Assembly: GCA_018333785.1 (NCBI GenBank)
Contig: JAGXSU010000058.1
Span: 1-64,000 of the forward strand
From: Methylomicrobium sp.
GTDB lineage: Bacteria; Pseudomonadota; Gammaproteobacteria; Methylococcales; Methylomonadaceae
DNA: 64,000 nucleotides
Reading direction: 5' to 3'
A program made the translations under genes and the position numbers. Shown here piece after piece: positions 28,193 through 37,836 of the stretch; the stretch's first letter is position 1, and each line of letters starts with the position of its first letter. The notes under the pieces were generated by a model. The model made no database searches, had not been told where the DNA came from, and was given only the letters and a program-made list of their open reading frames with translations.

Positions 28193-28724
28193 AGTGTGCG
28201 GTTAACCAGTGGATAGAGTTAAACAGTGATTCTTTGTCAGCAGTTCCCCGCGTGATAAAAATGGGACATCGTAAACTTTGCGCGGATGTCGACAGCAGGG
28301 ATACTGTGGTCAATCCCTCTTGAATGGGGTCACGGCGGTCCTGGCAAGGCTTACCACTACCCTCAAGCCGGGAAATGCAGGATTTTAACCATTGGATTAG
28401 CTCTGCTGCAAAGTTTAACCACTACGGGTAAGCGCTGAAGGTTTCTTGCTACATTGGCAAACCTCGTTTCTTAAGTCAACACAATTGAGACAGACGCATG
28501 CCTCACTCAACAAGTTGAAACTTAAATGGAAAGTCTAACTGCGTCACCGCGAGGGGGTGAGGATTAACAGAAAATGAACTCTTCGTCTTTAGTAAAGCGA
28601 ACTCGCTTGGCTCAGAGAGCAATTCATCACAAGAGTTTTACCGGATCGTGAGGATTTCGTGATTAATCTCCAGGCACAATACATTCGCCATTTAGAACAA
28701 CATTACTTATTTAGGAGATTACTC
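28193..28724 (+). promoter_or_regulatory. Long structured leader upstream of the VPLPA-CTERM gene
   Basis: About 530 bp without a large ORF. It should hold the cbpA promoter on the minus strand and a long 5' leader for the downstream exported protein. Paired blocks include GACGCA at 28493-28498 with TGCGTC at 28540-28545, enclosing a TCAAC-AA-GTTGA hairpin. A 25-codon basic ORF (28574-28651, starts MNSSSLVKRTRLAQ) follows. I could not match it to a riboswitch class. Confidence 0.35.
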
Positions 28725-29546
28725 ATGTCATTCGTTAAAAACTCTTGCCGGCTTTCGGCACTGATATTATCCGGATTGTTATTGCCTTTATCGTCCGTTC
28801 AGGCGTCGTCAGTGCCGAATGTTTCGATCAGCATATCGAATCTATCCCCCGCCAATGGATTGTCATTTACGCCGGTATTTCTAGCTTTTCATGACGGTTC
28901 TTTCGACCCATTTGATGTTGGCACAAAAGCCTCAAGCGCCATTCAGGTCATTGCTGAAAGAGGTATGTCTGCGGAATTAAGTAATTACTTCAGCAGTAAT
29001 CATCCTGACGGCCTCAGCCATGTGCTAACTGCTACCAGTAACGGTTTCGGACCCGGTGTGTTCTTGCCCGGTGCCTCCGGTACAGTGAATTTTGCTTTGG
29101 ACCCGATAAAACACCGTTATTTGAGCTATTTTTCCATGTTGCTTCCTTCTAATGACCGTTTTTTAGGCAACGACAATCCAAGGGAAATCGCTTTGTTCGA
29201 TGACAACGGTCAGTTCGTCGGTGGCAGTTTTCAGGATAATGCAAACACTATTTGGGATTCAGGCACAGAGCAGGATGGTCGGTTTGGTGCAGCATTTGTG
29301 GTAGGCTCAAGTTCTGCAGACCACGTTGGGGAAGACGGTGTCATTCAAACCAATTTCGATTTTTCGGTTTACAACGGCTTTACCACACCGGCAGGGTTTG
29401 ATTTTAGTAATCTACCGGGAGCGTCTACCCCACTATTAAGAATAGATGTTGCTCCGGTTCCATTACCTGCTGCAATCTGGTTGTTCGGCAGCGCTTTATC
29501 ATTATTGGGTTTTACTCGCAGAGTTTCTCGTTCCAGCATAGCTTAA
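28725..29546 (+). CDS. Spondin_N-like secreted protein with VPLPA-CTERM sorting signal
   Basis: Exported 273-aa protein. The signal peptide spans about 30 residues and ends near SSVQASS. The body resembles bacterial spondin N-terminal domains: VSISISNLSPANGL, FTPVFLAFHDGSFDPFD. The tail VPLPAAIWLFGSALSLLGFTRR is a sorting signal of the VPLPA-CTERM type, with motif, hydrophobic helix and basic end, processed by an exosortase. The protein is expected at the cell surface or in the matrix. The ORF track starts at 28659; I use 28725 because AGGAG precedes this ATG and the signal peptide begins there. No exosortase gene is in the window. Confidence 0.85.
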   Translation: MSFVKNSCRLSALILSGLLLPLSSVQASSVPNVSISISNLSPANGLSFTPVFLAFHDGSFDPFDVGTKASSAIQVIAERGMSAELSNYFSSNHPDGLSHVLTATSNGFGPGVFLPGASGTVNFALDPIKHRYLSYFSMLLPSNDRFLGNDNPREIALFDDNGQFVGGSFQDNANTIWDSGTEQDGRFGAAFVVGSSSADHVGEDGVIQTNFDFSVYNGFTTPAGFDFSNLPGASTPLLRIDVAPVPLPAAIWLFGSALSLLGFTRRVSRSSIA

Positions 29547-29871
29547 GCCGCATTTTGGATGAAATCGCCGGTATAACAGTCGGCGATTTCTGATCCAAAC
29601 CAAATCCTCATCTCTCTCCACAATGCTTTCAATACCATTTGTTCATCCATTGGTCTGATTCATCAACAGAAAATCGATCCCTATAGCGTTCAAGGCCTTG
29701 AACGGTCATTCAAAACGACTTCAAGGAAGCCGGCATCAAAGAAGCAATAGCTCAGATTAGCAAGGCTGATTCTCTTTTCCGTGGGGTTGTCTGGTCTATC
29801 GGTCAAACAAAACCGGTAAACCCGATACCAAGATTGCGTGGAATATTCTCTCTAATAACCAACCCGTATGA
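29547..29871. other. Gap with possible degraded coding remnant
   Basis: 325 bp between convergent genes. From about 29710 the plus strand reads like protein in one frame (FKEAGIKEAIAQISKADSLF) and then in another frame up to 29870. This suggests the decayed 3' end of a gene, but I cannot identify it. Confidence 0.3.
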
Positions 29872-30543
29872 CTAAAATCTTTCTATGTAACCCTGCATTT
29901 GCAAAGTGTCCGGTGGTTTTCCGCTCGCTCGCCAGGCTTTTAGATCGATACTATGTCTTAAGGTTTGCGCCGTCTGGATCTGCTTTATTTCATTCGGTAA
30001 AGTGTCAGGCGCAAGCGCATCAGGGTGCCATAACGAAACCTGGTAGTCGCCTGCCGGGACATCGATAGACCAATGACCTTCAGCATTAGTTTGGGTGAAA
30101 TAGGGTGTTTCGGTAATCAGGATATACCCCAACATCCAGTCATGAATATTACAGCCCAGTGCCACCAAACCCGGTTGGTCAAACACGATGGGTTCAGCAG
30201 GCGTGCCTTTATATAATTTGATTTCAAAGCGTTTTGCTTTAGAAAAAGAATATACATGGTGCTGAATATCGTCACTGTTGGGAAAATACACCGCAGTGCC
30301 TGGCGGGATAACCAGAATATGAGGAATAAATTCCTTGCCTTTTTGATCTAGGCGCCAACTGACAGGTTTACCGGCTGTTGCAGATAACCTTGGATCATGT
30401 GACAGCGGCTTGAGGGTGACCACCACATCCGGCAAGGGTTTGCCGTCGCTATGCACCTGACCGCTCAAAGTGACGGCATACAGAGGCCTGGCCATGATCA
30501 GGCCACTAAGAATTAGAAAAACAGCCGATAAGCAATTTGCCAT
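29872..30543 (-). CDS. Periplasmic cupredoxin-domain protein (methylamine-utilization-protein type)
   Basis: 223-aa exported protein with a signal peptide (LSAVFLILSGLIMARPLYA). A carboxypeptidase-regulatory-like strand set (VTLSGQVHSDGKPLPDVVVTL) is followed by a cupredoxin-like region with potential copper ligands: His in DDIQHHVYSFS, Cys in LGCNIHDWM with the following His, and a Met. Proteins of this type are often labelled methylamine utilization protein, though a role in methylamine oxidation is not shown. GAGGAAAA precedes the ATG, which lies inside the 3' end of the upstream barrel gene (31-bp overlap). Last gene of the four-gene operon. Confidence 0.75.
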   Translation of the reverse strand: MANCLSAVFLILSGLIMARPLYAVTLSGQVHSDGKPLPDVVVTLKPLSHDPRLSATAGKPVSWRLDQKGKEFIPHILVIPPGTAVYFPNSDDIQHHVYSFSKAKRFEIKLYKGTPAEPIVFDQPGLVALGCNIHDWMLGYILITETPYFTQTNAEGHWSIDVPAGDYQVSLWHPDALAPDTLPNEIKQIQTAQTLRHSIDLKAWRASGKPPDTLQMQGYIERF

Positions 30544-31784
30544 AAATTTTCCTCTTGCCGGGTCTGCTGATCCAGGTTGACTCTAGACTGACGATCACTG
30601 TCGATATGGGTGAATTCAAAATTGATTTGATGCCGCTGAGCCAAAGTCAGATTGTAATTGATTGTCAACGCATGCCCTCTTTCCTCATTCTGATCTAGAG
30701 GAAGAAAATCGTTCTCATCGGTGGCAAAATATTCATGGCGTATACTGAAACGCTGATTACCCATTTTCTTGCTGATCAGAAACGACGCTGACCAAAATCC
30801 GTTGTCCACGGCAAAAAGACCCTGGATGCGCTCTCCCATCCGCGTTTGTCCGCTCATGCCCTGACTGATGAATATCCATTCCCAAGGCAAATGCACCTGT
30901 AAACCCAGGCTCCAGAATTGCGTACGCCAGCTATATTGACCGTTTTCCAGAGCCGTAGGATTACCAAGGTTATCGTAATATAAAACCCGGAAATTGTAAG
31001 CTTCGGGCCGATCGATGCTCACTCCGCTGTAATAACCCGGTCTACCGTCCACCTCCACAAAAGGTTTTGTAACGCTTGCTTGCAGTGGCAAATGAGTTTG
31101 AATGCCAAGCGACTCGGGCAGGACGAATTGATCATTCAAGGTAGCCTCATAGTCATGCAGACTCCAGCCGCGCCAGGCCAATAAAACCCCGGCAGTATCG
31201 TTATTCGCATAACCGGCGGCAAACCATTTCAAACGATCGCCGCCTTCAGTCTGAAACCTTATATGTGCTTCAGCACCAAAAACTTTTAATTCCTCACCCA
31301 CCCAGGTATTGATTGCCGAAGAGGTCAGGCTGTAGGGGCTTGTCCAGGCAGTGCCTATGTTTTCCATGGAGACCGGTGGAATAAACATTCCAAGACGAGT
31401 GCCGAATTGCCAGGCGGAAGTACTGACCGGGCGGTAAACCAAAAACGCTTCGCTAAGGTCAACCGGAGTATGTTGATGGTCGGCATATTTTAAAGTCAAT
31501 GTACTGGACCAATCCCAATCCAGTCGGGTTTGCAATACCAGTGCGGCCTCGTTGGCTAAAAAGCGACTGTTGTTTCCGCCATCGCGAAATTTGCCCAGTC
31601 CGTTTTCAATTTCTCCGGGTTGTGAATCCGAATATTGGTACCTAAGATCCAACAAGCCGTTCAGGTTGAATGCGGAAAAATCCGCATCAAACAGATCAGC
31701 ATGGGAATCGCTGCTGACCAGACCAATGACCCATGGGCAAAAGAACCGCAAAACTCCAACATACTTGGAAATCAAGGAGTTCAT
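30513..31784 (-). CDS. Outer-membrane beta-barrel protein (porin-like)
   Basis: 423-aa exported protein. A signal peptide (FFCPWVIGLVSSDSHA) is followed by many alternating amphipathic strands with aromatic girdles, such as NLNGLLDLRYQYSD, and it ends in WQIAYRLFF, the terminal Phe that the BAM complex recognises. No named porin family is evident; carbohydrate-porin or alginate-export-like barrels are alternatives. Its start overlaps the histidine kinase stop (ATGA), so the kinase, barrel and cupredoxin are co-translated. Confidence 0.7.
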   Translation of the reverse strand: MNSLISKYVGVLRFFCPWVIGLVSSDSHADLFDADFSAFNLNGLLDLRYQYSDSQPGEIENGLGKFRDGGNNSRFLANEAALVLQTRLDWDWSSTLTLKYADHQHTPVDLSEAFLVYRPVSTSAWQFGTRLGMFIPPVSMENIGTAWTSPYSLTSSAINTWVGEELKVFGAEAHIRFQTEGGDRLKWFAAGYANNDTAGVLLAWRGWSLHDYEATLNDQFVLPESLGIQTHLPLQASVTKPFVEVDGRPGYYSGVSIDRPEAYNFRVLYYDNLGNPTALENGQYSWRTQFWSLGLQVHLPWEWIFISQGMSGQTRMGERIQGLFAVDNGFWSASFLISKKMGNQRFSIRHEYFATDENDFLPLDQNEERGHALTINYNLTLAQRHQINFEFTHIDSDRQSRVNLDQQTRQEENLWQIAYRLFF

Positions 31785-33577
31785 TCGTCATGCTCTTGAT
31801 CAGCCGTTTTCAACGGGAGGGCGAAGCAAAAGTTGCTGCCCTTTCCCAATATGCTCTCAACCTGAATAGTGCCACCATGTAAACTGAGTATCTTTGCGAC
31901 AATGACCAAACCAAAACCACCGGCGTCAGATCGGGCGCGATGCGATAATGGGGATGACCAATCAAAGAGATTGTTCAAATACTCGGCAGGGATGCCGATT
32001 CCTGTATCCTTTAAACTAACCCTCATCCAGGACGCATCAACCCAAGCATTGACCCTTATTTTTCCTCCGGAAGGCGTATTTCTCAATGCGTTGTCCAGCA
32101 AATTAGTCAATAGGCGTTCGATCAACCCGATGTCTGCATGAATGGTTGGCAGACCTTGTAACATGGGCATAGACAATTCAACTACTTTCTGCTCAGCGCT
32201 GAGTTGAAATTTTTGAACCACATCCTGAATTAATTCCGCAATACAAAATGACTCTTTCTGGATACAGGTTTCATCGCATTCCAGTTTAGCCAGTTCGAAA
32301 AGCTCCTGAGCCAAGCGACTGACTTTTTCACTCTGACGTAACGCAACCTGCAAATAACGCTGTTGCTCATGCTCCGGTAAATGATCCGCCTTGAGTTGCA
32401 GTGTTTCCAGAAAGCCATGTAGCACGGTCAATGGATTGCGTAAATCATGGGAAACGGTCGCTACCATTTCTCGACGCTGTTCATCTTTTTGTTTCAGTTC
32501 AAACATTTGTGTAGCCAGCTCAGCCGCGCGATTGAATGTCCTCGACATACGTCCGAGTTCATCCTGGCTAGTCACCGGGAGGGCTAGATCAAACTGACCA
32601 TTCATCATGCGTTCCGAAGCGGTAGCCAGTTCTCGAAGAGGCTGGGAAACCTTTCTGGCAATCAAGATGCAGCCTAGCAAAATGATGATCAATCCGAATA
32701 ACAACAAGGTTAGACTTGCATAAAGCATGAACCAATAAGGTTCCAAGGCATTGGCATAGTCTATTTGCAAGACGGCAAAAATCGAACGTTGGTTATCCGC
32801 CGATGGCAATAGTCGCCTGTGTGTCATTAGTTTGGCGCCTTCGATCACCAGCATTTCCAGTTGATCCGTCTGCACCGCATCTACTGCGAGCCATTTCGAC
32901 ACCAGCCATTCTTGCCTGTTCAGTGATAGCGAACTGCTTAAAATACGTGCTGCGCCTTCCGTGTGTTCGAGCAACGTTACTTCGATAGGCATTGAGCTCA
33001 ACTGTTTTAAATAATCGGAGCGCCTATTATCGACCTGAACGGCAACCGCCACCCAGCCGATAGGTATGGGCGCCAAGACAGGGACAATGGCCCATTCATA
33101 CAGCTGTTCTTCCAAAACGCCAAAGGCCACTGCTTTGCCCTGCTGCTCCGCTTCCGCTAGGGTTTGCGGAAATATAAAATGAGAGCCTTGAATTTTGCCG
33201 GCCGTATCAGCTACAACCCTGCCCTGTAAATCCACATAAAAGGCTCTTTGTCCGCGAATTCGCAGGGTCAAATTCTCCAAGGCTGATGCGATGGTTTTTG
33301 CATCCCCTTCGCTTACAGTCGTGCGAAAACCGAAATCGGCCACTAGAATCCGGGTTTCGCTGGCCATTCGTTCGCCGCCTTCCGTCAGTATCTGCTTGAA
33401 GACCGCTTCGGCATAAATCAGATTTTGATGGAGTTGTTTGATGGAATTGTCATAGAAAATTCTATAGGCGCAGTATACAGTCAGGAGTTGCACGCTGATA
33501 AACAATATGGAAAAGAACAACACTATCCGGGTTTGAAAGCTGAATTTCATAGTTGCCAGTAAAGGTTGCCTCCACAC
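31781..33577 (-). CDS. Membrane sensor histidine kinase
   Basis: 598-aa kinase. TM1 lies near residues 18-40, followed by a ~245-residue periplasmic sensor region with a double-Cache-like look (VLEEQLYEWAIVPVLAPIPIGWV), TM2 near 283-310, HAMP, HisKA with the phosphoacceptor His in TVSHDLRNPLTVL and HATPase_c (LDNALRNTPSGG, DTGIGIPAEY, FGLVIVAKILSLHGG). GTG is the track start, 6 bp after the regulator stop; the ATG nine codons later (33550) is an alternative with no better ribosome site. The ligand is unknown. The downstream copper-type protein makes a metal or envelope signal plausible. Confidence 0.9.
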   Translation of the reverse strand: MWRQPLLATMKFSFQTRIVLFFSILFISVQLLTVYCAYRIFYDNSIKQLHQNLIYAEAVFKQILTEGGERMASETRILVADFGFRTTVSEGDAKTIASALENLTLRIRGQRAFYVDLQGRVVADTAGKIQGSHFIFPQTLAEAEQQGKAVAFGVLEEQLYEWAIVPVLAPIPIGWVAVAVQVDNRRSDYLKQLSSMPIEVTLLEHTEGAARILSSSLSLNRQEWLVSKWLAVDAVQTDQLEMLVIEGAKLMTHRRLLPSADNQRSIFAVLQIDYANALEPYWFMLYASLTLLLFGLIIILLGCILIARKVSQPLRELATASERMMNGQFDLALPVTSQDELGRMSRTFNRAAELATQMFELKQKDEQRREMVATVSHDLRNPLTVLHGFLETLQLKADHLPEHEQQRYLQVALRQSEKVSRLAQELFELAKLECDETCIQKESFCIAELIQDVVQKFQLSAEQKVVELSMPMLQGLPTIHADIGLIERLLTNLLDNALRNTPSGGKIRVNAWVDASWMRVSLKDTGIGIPAEYLNNLFDWSSPLSHRARSDAGGFGLVIVAKILSLHGGTIQVESILGKGSNFCFALPLKTADQEHDE

Positions 33578-33583
33578 TTATGA

Positions 33584-34321
33584 CTACTCTGATTGCGTGG
33601 ACACCGACTCATCCGGATGGGCCATTTTGTAGCCCACCCCCCAAACGGTCAAAATCAATTTCGGATGGGCAGGATCTTGTTCGATTTTCGCCCTAAGTCG
33701 ATTGATATGCGAATTGACCGTGTGTTCGTAGCCATCATGTGAATATCCCCAAACCTGATTGAGTAACTCTAACCGGGTGAAAATTTTTCCGGGGTGTTTG
33801 GCAAAAAAATATAACAGATCAAACTCCCTTGAGGTCATTGAAATAGTCTGTCCGTCCAGATTTACTTCATGTGCCAAAGGATCAATGATCAAACGGCCCA
33901 GGACGATTTGCGAAGAAACTGGCTGAGGGTTGGCGATTTTCAAGCTTTCTACTCTGCGGAGCAAGGCACGAACCCTCGCCACCAATTCAAGGACTGAAAA
34001 TGGTTTGGTGATATAGTCGTCGGCTCCCATTTCCAGGCCGACTATCCGATGCGTTTCAGCTGCTTTTGAACTGACAATGATGACCGGGGTATAATAAACT
34101 TGCTCTCGCAGACGCCGGCACACTTCCAATCCGTCTATTCCCGGCAACATTCGGTCAAGGATCAACAAATCGTAAGACTGATCCAAGAGTTTTGCCAAAC
34201 CGGTTTCGCCATCTGCAGCTAATTCCACCGTATAGCCTTCATCAGCCAGGTTTATCTGCAAAATCCGGGCAATTTCCGGGTCGTCTTCAATGACCAATAT
34301 GCGTTTGCTGATCCTGAGCAT
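33584..34321 (-). CDS. OmpR/PhoB-family response regulator
   Basis: Receiver domain (RILVIEDDPEI, phosphoacceptor Asp in LLILDRMLPG, Lys in ADDYITKPFSV) plus a winged-helix domain (MTSREFDLLYFFAKHPG, HTVNSHINRLRAKIE). It should bind DNA in front of this operon and other targets. The ORF track begins at 34378; I prefer the ATG at 34321 (MLRISKRILV) because the family starts immediately before the first strand. First gene of the regulator-kinase-barrel-cupredoxin operon, so autoregulation is likely. Confidence 0.92.
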   Translation of the reverse strand: MLRISKRILVIEDDPEIARILQINLADEGYTVELAADGETGLAKLLDQSYDLLILDRMLPGIDGLEVCRRLREQVYYTPVIIVSSKAAETHRIVGLEMGADDYITKPFSVLELVARVRALLRRVESLKIANPQPVSSQIVLGRLIIDPLAHEVNLDGQTISMTSREFDLLYFFAKHPGKIFTRLELLNQVWGYSHDGYEHTVNSHINRLRAKIEQDPAHPKLILTVWGVGYKMAHPDESVSTQSE

Positions 34322-34535
34322 GGGCTTTAAAAATGAGTTTATTGCAGGGATTGTAATGAAACCAAACCCACCAAGCAAATCACAAAAAATTTAATATTTC
34401 GTGATGACTTCGTGATAAGTACACGGCTTGAAATACGATATTTATCTGTATTTGTAACAACTCGCAGGCTTGGAGTAGAGAGGGAAGGTAGAAAGCAACA
34501 GGGGTGGTTATGCGTCCTTTGAAGTCAAAAACCTA

Positions 34536-34708
34536 CCTGATTAGCAAGATGTTTCAGCTAAATCTCTAAACGCCCGTCATGCCCGACGGGAAACGGGCAT
34601 CCAATGCCATGGATGGTAAGCTTCGAGCTATCCATGTGACCTGGATTCCGGCAATCCCTGCCGGAATGACGCGTCCGAATAGATAGCTGAAACATCTTTA
34701 TAATCAGG
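34536..34708. mobile_element. MITE-like element, family 2 copy B
   Basis: 173-bp non-coding element. Ends are CCTGATTAGCAAGATGTTTC and, inverted, GAAACATCTTTATAATCAGG, differing at two positions. The interior matches copy A over most of its length, including GGCAATCCCTGCC. Flanking octamers AAAACCTA and AAAGCCTG agree at six of eight positions, so the target duplication has decayed or been assigned imprecisely. It lies upstream of the response-regulator operon. Confidence 0.85.
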
Positions 34709-34770
34709 AAAGCCTGCGCCCATTAAAATGGGGATGTGAGTAGATACTTTAGTTTTTGTTTAGCATTCCC

Positions 34771-35457
34771 TTAGTTACGGATAAAAATTAAATCCCATAC
34801 GCCATGGCCTAAACGCAGCCCACGGTTTTCAAACTTGGTTACCGGTCTGTATTCGGGGCGTTCGCAGTAATCACCGGTCAAACTATTGTTGCTGAGCTCA
34901 GGCTCGACGTTTAATACCTCCAGCATATGCTGAGCATAATTTTCCCAATCGGTTGCTGCATGAAAATAGCCGCCGGGTTTCAATTTTTTGACCACCGTGC
35001 GGATGAATTCGGGCCTGACGATTCTTCTTTTGTGGTGTTTTTTCTTAGGCCAGGGGTCTGCAAAAAAAAGATGAATTCCGTCCAGAGTGTGGTCTTTGAT
35101 CCGGCGTTCCAGTATCTCAACCGCATCATGGCAATAAATTCTGAGGTTGGTTAAGCCGAGTTGTTCCGTGAGCATCAATAAATGCCCAACGCCGGGTTTA
35201 TGTACTTCAATACCCACAAAATTGGTATCCGGTGAATCCGCCGCCATTTGTGCCAGACTTTCGCCATTGCCGAAGCCGATTTCAAGAACGGTCGGCGCTT
35301 CTCGTCCGAAGGTTTCAGCAAAACAGCATTCTGCGTCAGGATCCAGGCAAAAAGTATCCCAATGGTTTGCCAAAGCGAGTTCCTGGCCGGGAGTAATACG
35401 CCCTTGTCTGCGAATAAAACTGCGAATTCTTCGGGGGGCCGTTGGCTCAGATAACAT
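34771..35457 (-). CDS. trmB: tRNA (guanine-N7-)-methyltransferase
   Basis: 228-aa SAM-dependent enzyme that makes m7G46 in tRNA. SAM-binding motif VLEIGFGNGESLAQM, then FVGIEVHKPGVGHLL, the catalytic-region LFFADPWPKKKHHKRRIV and the late PVTKFENRGLRLGHGVWDL. All family landmarks are intact and the length is normal. It lies 137 bp after thiSG on the same strand. Confidence 0.95.
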   Translation of the reverse strand: MLSEPTAPRRIRSFIRRQGRITPGQELALANHWDTFCLDPDAECCFAETFGREAPTVLEIGFGNGESLAQMAADSPDTNFVGIEVHKPGVGHLLMLTEQLGLTNLRIYCHDAVEILERRIKDHTLDGIHLFFADPWPKKKHHKRRIVRPEFIRTVVKKLKPGGYFHAATDWENYAQHMLEVLNVEPELSNNSLTGDYCERPEYRPVTKFENRGLRLGHGVWDLIFIRN

Positions 35458-35594
35458 GATGCGTGTAAAAGTAAAAATAGGTTAATGCTAAAGGCGTAAT
35501 GCCGAAGTTTTAAGCAATGTGAAAAGCTTGTGGTACGACGATGTTTTAACCGCAGGCCGGGTAGCGTTCGCTTTACCCGGCAGCGTTAAAAAGT

Positions 35595-36572
35595 TTACAA
35601 AAACAAACCGTCTATGGGCGATGATGCTGAGGCAAACCGCTTTCTGGGCATTCTGCCAGCCAAAAATGCAAGCCTGCCTGCTTCTATGCCTTTTTTCATC
35701 GCTTCGGCCATTAATACAGGATTTTGCGCGGCTGCAATCGCGGTGTTCATCAGTACGCCCGCACAACCTAACTCCATGGCAATGGCGGCGTCAGATGCAG
35801 TGCCGACGCCGGCATCTACCAGAATCGGCACTGAGGCGTTTTCAACGATAGTCAATATGTTATAAGGGTTACGAATGCCAAGGCCTGAGCCTATGGGCGC
35901 TGCCAGCGGCATGACGGCGACACAGCCGATTTCTTCAAGGCGCTTTGCGGCAATGGGATCGTCATTGGTGTATACCATGACGTCAAAGCCATCTTTAACC
36001 AGTAATTCTGCAGCTTTATAGGTTTCAGCGACATCGGGAAACAGCGTTTTTTGATCCGCCAGCACTTCCAGTTTGACCAGATTATGGCCGCCCAGCAATT
36101 CCCGGCCCAAACGGCAGGTGCGCACGGCGTCATCTGCGGTATAACAACCGGCCGTGTTAGGTAAAATCGTATATTTATCGGGCGAAATGACATCCAGCAG
36201 ATTGGGTTCGCCGGGGTTTTGGCCGATATTGGTTCGGCGTATCGCAACCGTTACGATCTCTGCGCCGCTGGCCTCGATGGCCAGGCGTGTTTCTTCCATG
36301 TCTTTATATTTTCCGGTACCCACCAGCAAACGGGAGCGAAAGCTGCGGCCTGCGACGGTAAAAGAATCGTCCTGCCCGCCGCCTATGGCATGAACTATTT
36401 CCAGACGGTCCCCTTCTTTTAAATGTTGCTTGGCGTAACTGTCAAACGGCAGGATTTCTTTGTTAAATTCAACAGCAATGCGTTTTCCGGTTAAGCCCAT
36501 CGCCGCAACTACCTGATCAACCGTCGTTCCATCAGGGTATGTCAGGGTTTCGCCATTTACAAATACATTCAC
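35595..36572 (-). CDS. thiG: Fused sulfur carrier ThiS / thiazole synthase ThiG
   Basis: 325-aa fusion. Residues ~1-66 are a ThiS domain ([29 protein letters not shown]) ending in the diglycine that carries sulfur in free ThiS. Residues ~72-320 are Thi[16 protein letters not shown], the Schiff-base Lys in [12 protein letters not shown], and [18 protein letters not shown]. ThiG makes the thiazole ring of thiamine from DXP, dehydroglycine and ThiS thiocarboxylate. In the fusion the diglycine is not C-terminal. The ORF track begins at 36656; GAGGAG with a GTG at 36572 is a better start, 11 bp after the aroG stop. Confidence 0.9.
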   Translation of the reverse strand: MNVFVNGETLTYPDGTTVDQVVAAMGLTGKRIAVEFNKEILPFDSYAKQHLKEGDRLEIVHAIGGGQDDSFTVAGRSFRSRLLVGTGKYKDMEETRLAIEASGAEIVTVAIRRTNIGQNPGEPNLLDVISPDKYTILPNTAGCYTADDAVRTCRLGRELLGGHNLVKLEVLADQKTLFPDVAETYKAAELLVKDGFDVMVYTNDDPIAAKRLEEIGCVAVMPLAAPIGSGLGIRNPYNILTIVENASVPILVDAGVGTASDAAIAMELGCAGVLMNTAIAAAQNPVLMAEAMKKGIEAGRLAFLAGRMPRKRFASASSPIDGLFL

Positions 36573-36583
36573 ACTCTTTCTCC

Positions 36584-37660
36584 TCAGTTTTCGATCATTC
36601 TGCGTTGCTGAACGGCTTTGGCCAAATTGTTTAATAGCTGTACTGAGTCGTTCCATCCCAGACAGGCATCGGTAATACTTTGTCCATAGTTCAACGGTTT
36701 GCCCGGTACGACATTCTGGCTGCCCGGTTTAAGGTGGCTTTCTATCATCACGCCGATAATGCGTTTGTCGCCCCCGCTAATCTGCTCGGCGACATCCTCG
36801 CCGACCACCATCTGCCGTTGGTATTGCTTCAGGCTGTTGGCATGGCTGAAGTCAATCATGATGTTGGGTCTTAACTTTGCATTCTCAAGACCTTCGGCAA
36901 CTTTGGCAACATTAAAGGCATCATAATTCGTGCCCCCATTGCCGCCGCGCAAGATGATATGCGCATCCTCATTACCGCGCGTCGAAAAAATAGCCGAACG
37001 GCCTTCTTTGGTTAACGACAGAAAATGGTGAGGACTCATCGCTGCGCCGATGGCATCGATGGCAATTTTAATGGACCCATCCGTGGCATTTTTAAAGCCG
37101 ACTGCACACGACAAGCCGGATGACAGTTCGCGGTGAACCTGGCTTTCTGTCGTGCGCGCGCCGATTGCGCCCCATGAAATCAAATCGGAAACGTATTGTG
37201 GCGTAATCAAGTCAAGGTATTCAGTCGCTGCCGGCATACCCATATTATTCAAGTCCAGCAACAAACTTCGGGCGATGCGTAAACCCTTGTTGATATCAAA
37301 ACTGGAGTCCAGATCCGGATCGTTGATCAAGCCTTTCCAGCCCACAGTTGTTCTGGGTTTTTCAAAATAAACCCGCATGATGATCAGCAAGTCCTTGCTC
37401 AGATCGTCCTTAACCGCTTTCAGACGGTTTCCATATTCAATCGCGGCTTTAGGGTCGTGAATTGAGCAGGGTCCGATCACCACCATGAGCCGATCATCAT
37501 CCCCGGTTAAAATATCGTGAATCTCCGCCCGGGTTTTTACAACGGTTTCTGCTGCAAACTCGGTAATGGGGTATTCATCATGAACCGTAACAGGCGCAAT
37601 GACTTCTTTGATTTCACTGATTCTCAAGTCATCGGTGTTATTTTTAATATGCATGGTCAA
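36584..37660 (-). CDS. aroG: 3-deoxy-7-phosphoheptulonate synthase (DAHP synthase)
   Basis: 358-aa type I DAHP synthase, the entry to the shikimate pathway (PEP plus erythrose 4-phosphate). [20 protein letters not shown], the metal-binding Cys in [34 protein letters not shown] and [12 protein letters not shown] are visible. Which aromatic amino acid inhibits it (AroF/G/H) cannot be settled without the feedback site. It precedes thiSG with an 11-bp gap. Confidence 0.94.
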   Translation of the reverse strand: MTMHIKNNTDDLRISEIKEVIAPVTVHDEYPITEFAAETVVKTRAEIHDILTGDDDRLMVVIGPCSIHDPKAAIEYGNRLKAVKDDLSKDLLIIMRVYFEKPRTTVGWKGLINDPDLDSSFDINKGLRIARSLLLDLNNMGMPAATEYLDLITPQYVSDLISWGAIGARTTESQVHRELSSGLSCAVGFKNATDGSIKIAIDAIGAAMSPHHFLSLTKEGRSAIFSTRGNEDAHIILRGGNGGTNYDAFNVAKVAEGLENAKLRPNIMIDFSHANSLKQYQRQMVVGEDVAEQISGGDKRIIGVMIESHLKPGSQNVVPGKPLNYGQSITDACLGWNDSVQLLNNLAKAVQQRRMIEN

Positions 37661-37836
37661 ATATCGATCTATTAGATTGGGCGGATTGTTAGCAGGCTAT
37701 TTTAACCGTTTTTACCTGCATTTTGTTAGTTTTACTGCTAGACGGTCTTTCTTATAGGTAAAACCCAAGTAAAGAGTTCTTGTATATCATGCGCTCCCGG
37801 AAGTAAGCTTGTTACGCAAATAACACAGGGAATCTT

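Noticed and set aside
28440-28560. Possible cyclic-di-GMP (GEMM) riboswitch before the VPLPA-CTERM gene
   Set aside because: GGCAAACC and GACGCA are present, but the surrounding conserved positions and the tetraloop-receptor hairpin of the class do not fit; only a covariance search could decide.
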